Source of the DNA: DATBFX01 sp036558305
GTDB taxonomy: Bacteria; Chloroflexota; Chloroflexia; Thermomicrobiales; UBA6265
DNA length: 9,857 nucleotides
Assembly: GCA_036558305.1 (NCBI GenBank)
Contig: DATBFX010000460.1
Span: forward strand, 1 to 9,857
Direction: 5' to 3'
The first letter of the stretch is position 1. The number at the start of each line of letters is the position of its first letter. Below, piece after piece: positions 5,786 through 9,857 of this stretch. Below the pieces are notes generated by a model, which was not told the DNA's origin, made no database searches, and saw only the letters and a program-made list of their open reading frames with translations. A program made the position numbers and the translations under genes.

Positions 5786-8110
5786 CTAGACCAGTCCGTG
5801 GCGGACGGCGTAAACGGCCAGCGCGGTGCGGGTCGGCTGTTCGCACTTCCTCAGCAGGTCTCCGACGCGGTCGGAGACGGTGCGTGGACTGAGGCTCAGG
5901 ATCTGGGCGATCGCGGGGTCTTGGTGGCCGGCAGCCACGAGCCGCAGCACGTCGCGTTCGCGCGGCGTGAGGTGGACACCAATCTCCGTTGCCGACGGCG
6001 AACCTCCATCGACGCCCGTGATGCGGTTCGCGAACGCCTGAGCCTCGGCGACGACGGCGGCGGTATCCCAGGCGCGACCGGTCGCGGAGAGGCGCGCGAA
6101 CGCCCGCGACCCGAACTGGCTCCGGATATCGGTCTTCAGGCGCTCGTAGCGTTGGCGGTTCAGCGTCGGCAGAAAGGTGCTGCCGGAAGCCAGGAGACCG
6201 TCGGCGGCCGCGAATAGTCGGGCTGCGCGTGCGGCATCGTCGTGCATGGCCGCTACACATGCGATCCCCCCGACCGCCGCACCGATCCCCCACCGGTCGC
6301 CCAACTCGGCGGTGATGGCGAGGCTGTCGCGGTAGTGCGCCACCGCCTCCGCCTCGTGTCCCCGGTCCAGGGCGACCTCGCCGGCGCCGAACCCCGCCGC
6401 CGCCGCCAGCCAAAGGAAGCCGATCTGCTCCGCCAGGCGGCGGCCCTGGTCGAAGATCGCGGCCGCCTCCTCCAACCGGCCGTCGAGGCGGTCGGCGATG
6501 GCCAGGGACACCAGGGCGATCGCTTGCATGGTCGGATCGCCCGACTCCCGACCCACGGCAAGCGCGAACCCGGCGTGGCGGCGCATGGCCGAAGTGTCGC
6601 CCGCTCGCCAGGCGACGAGCGGGAGCAGGTTGTGGACCGTTGCGACGTGCCACGGACTCCCCATGACCTCGACCAGCGCCAGAGACTCCTCCCAGCGGCG
6701 TCGGGCGTGCTCGTTGTCGCCTTGCAGCCAGGCGAGGAACCCGGCCATCGAAAGGGCGGGCGGGCGATCGAACGGAGTCCCGCCATCCGCCGCCAGTGCC
6801 GCCTCGACCTCGGCCCGCCCCTCCGCGACGAATCCGCACTGGTACCAGAACTCCCAGAGCGCCGAACAGAGCCGCAGCCGCACTCCCGTCTCGCCCGTCT
6901 CCGCCGCCCACGCCAGCGCGGCCCGGAAGTTGTGCTGGTCGACGATGCGGGTCGTCATCGCCTGCCGGTAACCCCGCGTGAACAGCAGCGGCCGCGTCTG
7001 CTCGGCGACGGCAAGGAAATGCTCGGCATGGGCACGCCGGGCGGCAGCGAGTTCCCCGGCCTCGGCCAACCGGTCCCAGCCGAACTCGCGGACCGCCTCC
7101 AGCATCGCGTACCGGTGCGCCCCCGCCACGGGCACGAAGCGGAGCAGGCTGTGGTCGACGAGGAGGTTGAGCCGGTTAATGATGAAGGACGCCTCCCCGT
7201 CGAATGGATGCTTCGGGCGGCCGGTCTCGTCGAAGGCGGCGTCGGCGACGGCTACCGCTGCTCCGGCATCGAACCCGCCGCGGAAGACTGCCAACCGCCG
7301 CGCCTGCGCCTGCAAGTCCGGCGGCAGTAGGCGGTAGCTCCAGGCCACGGCGTCGTGCATCGTCCGCAACCGCGCCGGTGCGTTTCCGGGACCGCCGGTC
7401 AAGACATCGAGGGGGTCGTCCAGGCGGGCCGCCAGTTCCGCGGGCGACCACGCGCGGAGGCGCACGGCCGCGAGTTCGATCGCCAGGGGGAGCCCGTCGA
7501 GACGCCGGCAGATCGCCTCGATGTCGGGCAGCGTCGCGGGCGTCAGCGTGGCATCGGGATTGGCGGCTTTCGCCCGGTCGAGGAACAGCCGCACGGCGTC
7601 GGGGTACGCCGCCGCGTTCCCGGCCGGCGGGGCGAGTGAGAGCGGTTCGACGGGAACGTTGACCTCGCCGGGTAACCCCAGGCGGGTGCGGCTCGTGACG
7701 AGCCAGGTGACGGTCCGGCACGCATCCAGGAGCGCCGCCAGGTCGGGCGCCGCGCCGAGCACGGTCTCGAAATTGTCGAGCACCAGCAGCATCCGGCGCC
7801 GGCGCAACGCGGCAATCACGCGGTCGCGCTGCGTGCGCTCGTCGCTCTCGGGCACGCCCAGGGCCGCGGCGAGTTCGGGCAGGAACTGCGAGGGGTTCGA
7901 AAGCGGCGCCAGATCGACGAACGCCGCGCCGTCACGGAAGCGGTCGCCGACCGCTACCGCCGCGGCGAGCGCCAGCCGGGTCTTGCCGACGCCGCCCGGT
8001 CCGGTCAGCACGAGGAGCTTGACCTCGGGCAGGGTGAGTTTGGCGACCACCACCGCGAGTTCCCGCTCGCGGCCGACGAAGGAGGTCTCGGGGACCGGCA
8101 GGCTACCCAC
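5786..8110 (-). CDS. NB-ARC-type ATPase transcriptional regulator with C-terminal LuxR HTH, 774 aa
   Basis: The GTG start (8110) gives MGSLPVPETSFVGREREL, the usual N-terminus of this regulator type, with GGGGG 7 nt upstream. The frame is open much further up, but that part is antisense to the transporter. Visible in order: Walker A GPGGVGKT (37-44), Walker B MLLVLDNFE (107-115), the TSRTRLGLPGE sensor region, GLPLAIELAA, a long Ala-rich helical region of about 400 residues resembling TPR-like repeats, and a LuxR helix-turn-helix over the last 61 residues (LTPRERDVLRLVAAG, SPRTVSDRVGDLL). Known members are ATP-dependent STAND-class signalling regulators in which the helical region senses a ligand or partner and the HTH binds DNA. 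It is cytoplasmic. It is divergent from the MFS transporter, a plausible target. The ligand is unknown. No truncation is seen, and the IS inserted 14-24 bp past its stop codon. Confidence 0.9.
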   Translation of the reverse strand: MGSLPVPETSFVGRERELAVVVAKLTLPEVKLLVLTGPGGVGKTRLALAAAVAVGDRFRDGAAFVDLAPLSNPSQFLPELAAALGVPESDERTQRDRVIAALRRRRMLLVLDNFETVLGAAPDLAALLDACRTVTWLVTSRTRLGLPGEVNVPVEPLSLAPPAGNAAAYPDAVRLFLDRAKAANPDATLTPATLPDIEAICRRLDGLPLAIELAAVRLRAWSPAELAARLDDPLDVLTGGPGNAPARLRTMHDAVAWSYRLLPPDLQAQARRLAVFRGGFDAGAAVAVADAAFDETGRPKHPFDGEASFIINRLNLLVDHSLLRFVPVAGAHRYAMLEAVREFGWDRLAEAGELAAARRAHAEHFLAVAEQTRPLLFTRGYRQAMTTRIVDQHNFRAALAWAAETGETGVRLRLCSALWEFWYQCGFVAEGRAEVEAALAADGGTPFDRPPALSMAGFLAWLQGDNEHARRRWEESLALVEVMGSPWHVATVHNLLPLVAWRAGDTSAMRRHAGFALAVGRESGDPTMQAIALVSLAIADRLDGRLEEAAAIFDQGRRLAEQIGFLWLAAAAGFGAGEVALDRGHEAEAVAHYRDSLAITAELGDRWGIGAAVGGIACVAAMHDDAARAARLFAAADGLLASGSTFLPTLNRQRYERLKTDIRSQFGSRAFARLSATGRAWDTAAVVAEAQAFANRITGVDGGSPSATEIGVHLTPRERDVLRLVAAGHQDPAIAQILSLSPRTVSDRVGDLLRKCEQPTRTALAVYAVRHGLV

Positions 8111-8181
8111 TGGGATGCCCCCGCTCGTGTACCAGACGTTCTCGGCGGTCGATCCCGCCTCTCGCGACGGTCGAACCGCCG

Positions 8182-8210
8182 TTGTCAGCGTTTCCGCGTC
8201 CCGGTATGAT
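8182..8210 (+). promoter_or_regulatory. Predicted sigma70 promoter of the MFS gene
   Basis: TTGTCA (8182-8187), a 17-bp spacer and TATGAT (8205-8210). Both hexamers match 5 of 6 consensus bases at optimal spacing. Transcription would start near 8217, leaving a leader of about 38 nt to the GTG at 8255. A weak GAGG (8240-8243) is the only Shine-Dalgarno candidate, 11 nt before the start. Confidence 0.6.
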
Positions 8211-8214
8211 ACCG
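8202..8214. promoter_or_regulatory. Operator-like palindrome CGGTATGATACCG over the -10
   Basis: CGGTAT and ATACCG are perfect 6-bp inverted arms around one central G. The -10 hexamer of the plus-strand promoter lies inside it, and on the other strand the same palindrome reads TATCAT. A protein bound here would block transporter transcription and could also affect the divergent regulator. Its binder is not identified; the LuxR-type regulator next door is one candidate, inferred from position only. Confidence 0.4.
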
Positions 8215-8254
8215 AAATAGGGAGAATTCGCGCACAACCGAGGACTGCACGAGC

Positions 8255-9517
8255 GTGGCGACCATCGCGGTAACGCCTGATGCCGGCACGACCGACCGCC
8301 GCGCCGTCGTCGGCTGGGTCCTCTACGACCTCGCCAACGTCGTCTTCGCCATCAACATCGTCTCCCTCTACTTCCCGCTCTGGGTCGTCGACGACGCCGG
8401 CGGCCGCGACGCCCACGTCGGCGTCGCCAACGGCCTCGCCATGGCCCTCGTCTTCGTCGCCGCCCCCGTCCTCGGTCTCCTCGCCGACCGCACCGGCCGC
8501 CGCCTCCCCTACCTGACCGCGGCCACGCTGGCCTGCGCCGTTCTCACCGCCGCCCTTGGCCACGGCGGTCTTTGGTTCTCGCTCCTCCTCTTCACCGCCG
8601 CCAACGCCGTCAACAGCGGCGGCCTCGTCTTCTACGATGCCCTCCTCCCCGTCGTCAGCACCGCCGCCAACCGCGGACGCGTCAGCGGCTACGGCGTCGG
8701 CGCCGGGTTCGCCGGCGCCCTCCTCGGTCTCGCCGCCGGCGCCGCCGTCCTCGCCCTCAATGCGCACGCCAAACCGACCGTCTTCGCCCTGACCGCCGTC
8801 CTCTTCCTCCTCGGTTCCCTCCCCTGCCTCCTCTGGGTCCGCGAACCCCCGGCCACCAGCACGATCCGCTTCCTCCCGGCCCTCCGCGCCTCGATCCGCG
8901 ACCTGCGCGGCACCCTCGGCCACGCCCGCCGCGTCCCCTGGATGGCCCGCTTCCTGGTCGGCCGCGTCTTCTACACCGACGCCGCCAACACCATCTTCGC
9001 CTTCATGGGCATCTACGCCACCAAGGAGGTCGGCTTCTCCGACGCCCAGACCACCCTCGTCCTCGCCTCCGGCATCCTCACCGGGCCGCTCGGCGCCCTC
9101 TGGGCCGGCCGCGCCGCCGACCGCATCGGCCCCAAGCGCACCCTCGATCGTCTGCTGGTCCTCTGGGCGGTCGTCCTCACCCTCTGCGCCGCCGTCCCCG
9201 CCCTCGGCCTCCCCCGCGACCTCTTCTGGCTCGTCGCCCCGCTCGGCGGCGTCGCCTTCGGCGGCACCGGCACCGCCGACCGCGCCCTCCTCTTCCGCCT
9301 CGCCCCGCCTGACCAACGCGGCCGCTTCACTGGCCTCTTCTCGATGGTCGGCCGCTTCTCCGCCATCCTCGGCCCCCTCCTCTGGGCCGCCGAGGTCGAT
9401 TGGTTCGGCTGGGGCCGCCCCGCCGCCGTCGCCACCCTCGCCATCATGACGCTCTTTTCCTTCGCCCTCTTCCGCCCCATCGACGATGCCCCCGCCGGAG
9501 CGACAACAAGGTCTTGA
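8255..9517 (+). CDS. MFS transporter, UMF1 (Atg22-like) type, 420 aa
   Basis: The GTG start (8255) gives MATIAVTPDAG before the first helix GWVLYDLANVVFAINI (20-35). The YDLAN signature, the MFS motif A equivalent GLLADRTGRR (74-83), FYDALLPVVS and RGRVSGYGVGAGFAG (about 127-154), then a second-half VFYTDAANTIFAFMGIYA (238-255) and GRAADRIGPKRT (285-296), match the UMF1 branch of the major facilitator superfamily. About 12 hydrophobic segments and the length fit a full-length carrier. Known relatives include yeast Atg22, a vacuolar amino-acid exporter; bacterial substrates are mostly undefined, so none is assigned. Codons are overwhelmingly C-ending, more so than in the neighbouring regulator. 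It stands alone on the plus strand and is divergent from the ATPase/LuxR regulator; its stop TGA overlaps a TTGACA motif. Confidence 0.88.
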   Translation: MATIAVTPDAGTTDRRAVVGWVLYDLANVVFAINIVSLYFPLWVVDDAGGRDAHVGVANGLAMALVFVAAPVLGLLADRTGRRLPYLTAATLACAVLTAALGHGGLWFSLLLFTAANAVNSGGLVFYDALLPVVSTAANRGRVSGYGVGAGFAGALLGLAAGAAVLALNAHAKPTVFALTAVLFLLGSLPCLLWVREPPATSTIRFLPALRASIRDLRGTLGHARRVPWMARFLVGRVFYTDAANTIFAFMGIYATKEVGFSDAQTTLVLASGILTGPLGALWAGRAADRIGPKRTLDRLLVLWAVVLTLCAAVPALGLPRDLFWLVAPLGGVAFGGTGTADRALLFRLAPPDQRGRFTGLFSMVGRFSAILGPLLWAAEVDWFGWGRPAAVATLAIMTLFSFALFRPIDDAPAGATTRS

Positions 9518-9542
9518 CAAATAGGATCATATGTACTATTCC
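9514..9542 (+). promoter_or_regulatory. Promoter/operator-like AT-rich patch after the MFS stop codon
   Basis: A consensus TTGACA (9514-9519) overlaps the transporter stop codon. It is followed by arms AATAG (9520-9524) and CTATT (9536-9540) around a central CATATG (9528-9533). The -10 is unclear: TATTCC lies at 17-bp spacing and TACTAT at 14 bp. With one substitution and one inserted base the block would be a perfect palindrome, so an operator is plausible. No plus-strand gene follows within the window. AT-rich composition here contrasts sharply with its surroundings. Confidence 0.35.
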
Positions 9543-9790
9543 CCATCGCAAGCGGCACACGCGCGGAGCGTGCGGGCCTGGGTCGTGCCTACCTCTCGCC
9601 CGATTGGCCCCGGTCATCACGGCCCGGATCGTTCCGTCCGTCCCCACCGCCCTCGCGCGCCAGCAAGAGGCGCCCCGCCCACCAAGATGCTCCCCTCTCC
9701 TGCCGGAGCGGGAGAGGGGTCGGGGGTGAGGGTCCGTCCGGTGGGAGCGACGCGCGGTTCCCGTCGGCGCGCACCGCGCCCAATGTTCAC
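9518..9790. other. Intergenic region without a recognisable gene
   Basis: Frames crossing this stretch read as Arg/Pro-rich or His/Pro-rich low-complexity sequence, which I take as non-coding. Apart from the promoter-like patch at its left end and the hairpin repeat at 9692-9733, I see nothing in it. Confidence 0.5.
9692..9733. repeat. GC-rich hairpin repeat (REP-like), possible terminator
   Basis: CCCCTCTCC (9692-9700) and GGAGAGGGG (9711-9719) form a perfect 9-bp stem with a 10-nt loop, followed by TCGGGGGTGAGGGT. This hairpin-plus-GGGGTGAGGG pattern resembles dispersed intergenic repeats I know from many GC-rich bacterial genomes, so other copies are likely elsewhere in the chromosome. 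It could also slow transcription from either side, although no T-run follows on either strand. Confidence 0.5.
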
Positions 9791-9857
9791 TCACCTCAGA
9801 CCGATCTCGATTCGATCACCCGAGACGACGAAGCCTTCACGCGAGGCCACTCCCCGT
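9791..9857 (-). CDS. Possible C-terminal end of a minus-strand protein (5' part outside window)
   Basis: On the minus strand a frame enters from the right edge and reads RGVASREGFVVSGDRIEIGL then R before a TGA at 9793-9791. The residue pattern (FVVSGDRIEIGL) looks like a real beta-hairpin rather than a shadow. Only 21 residues are visible, so neither family nor reality can be settled. The hairpin repeat at 9692-9733 would lie just downstream of it. Confidence 0.3.
   Translation of the reverse strand, partial: RGVASREGFVVSGDRIEIGLR

Noticed and set aside
8111..9520. Extension of the LuxR-type regulator upstream into a 1244-residue protein
   Set aside because: The extra part is exactly antisense to the transporter and is Gly/Glu/Asp low-complexity sequence, as expected from reversed C-ending codons. 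The conserved N-terminus begins at the GTG at 8110.

Overview
This is a GC-rich bacterial chromosomal window. The nearest fit I can infer is Chloroflexota, in the Thermomicrobia/Sphaerobacter direction. The reasons are a Tat-type N-terminus of the form MDGxRFD...TRRRVLQ on a Cys-rich secreted protein, a 'signal-ATPase + LuxR HTH' regulator that starts directly at LPVPxTSFVGRE, and very strong C-ending codon use in the transporter gene. No rRNA, tRNA or taxonomic marker is present, so this placement is an inference.

Layout from left to right. (1) 1-207 is the 3' end of a membrane protein gene. (2) 243-756 is a decayed recombination module: a tyrosine recombinase C-terminal domain readable only across several frame changes, followed with an ATGA overlap by a small ORF that is itself frameshifted. 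(3) 856-4192, all on the minus strand, codes for exported proteins. A gluzincin-type metallopeptidase (3113-4192) is followed after 13 nt by a Tat-signal Cys-rich protein (2386-3099), and both probably come from a promoter at 4353-4380. After a 204-bp gap comes an orphan secreted protein (856-2181). (4) 4399-5762 is a complete ISAs1-family insertion sequence with perfect 19-bp inverted repeats and a 9-bp target duplication. Its transposase needs a single frame change near a T4C6 run. It landed between a regulator gene's stop codon and the peptidase operon's promoter. (5) 5786-8110 (minus) encodes a 774-aa NB-ARC/LuxR regulator, divergent from a UMF1-like MFS transporter (8255-9517, plus). Their 144-bp intergenic region holds a near-consensus sigma70 promoter whose -10 lies inside a short perfect palindrome. 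(6) 9518-9857 holds a promoter/operator-like AT-rich patch with no gene after it, a GC hairpin repeat, and possibly the last codons of a minus-strand gene entering from the right.

Functionally, the regulator and transporter may form a regulator/target pair, and the peptidase and Cys-rich protein are probably co-transcribed and both exported. The left end and the IS show mobile-element traffic and decay. I see no defence system, CRISPR array, biosynthetic cluster or RNA gene. The most interesting leads are modest: the peptidase/Cys-rich pair, the two operator-like palindromes, and the small ORF coupled to the recombinase remnant.
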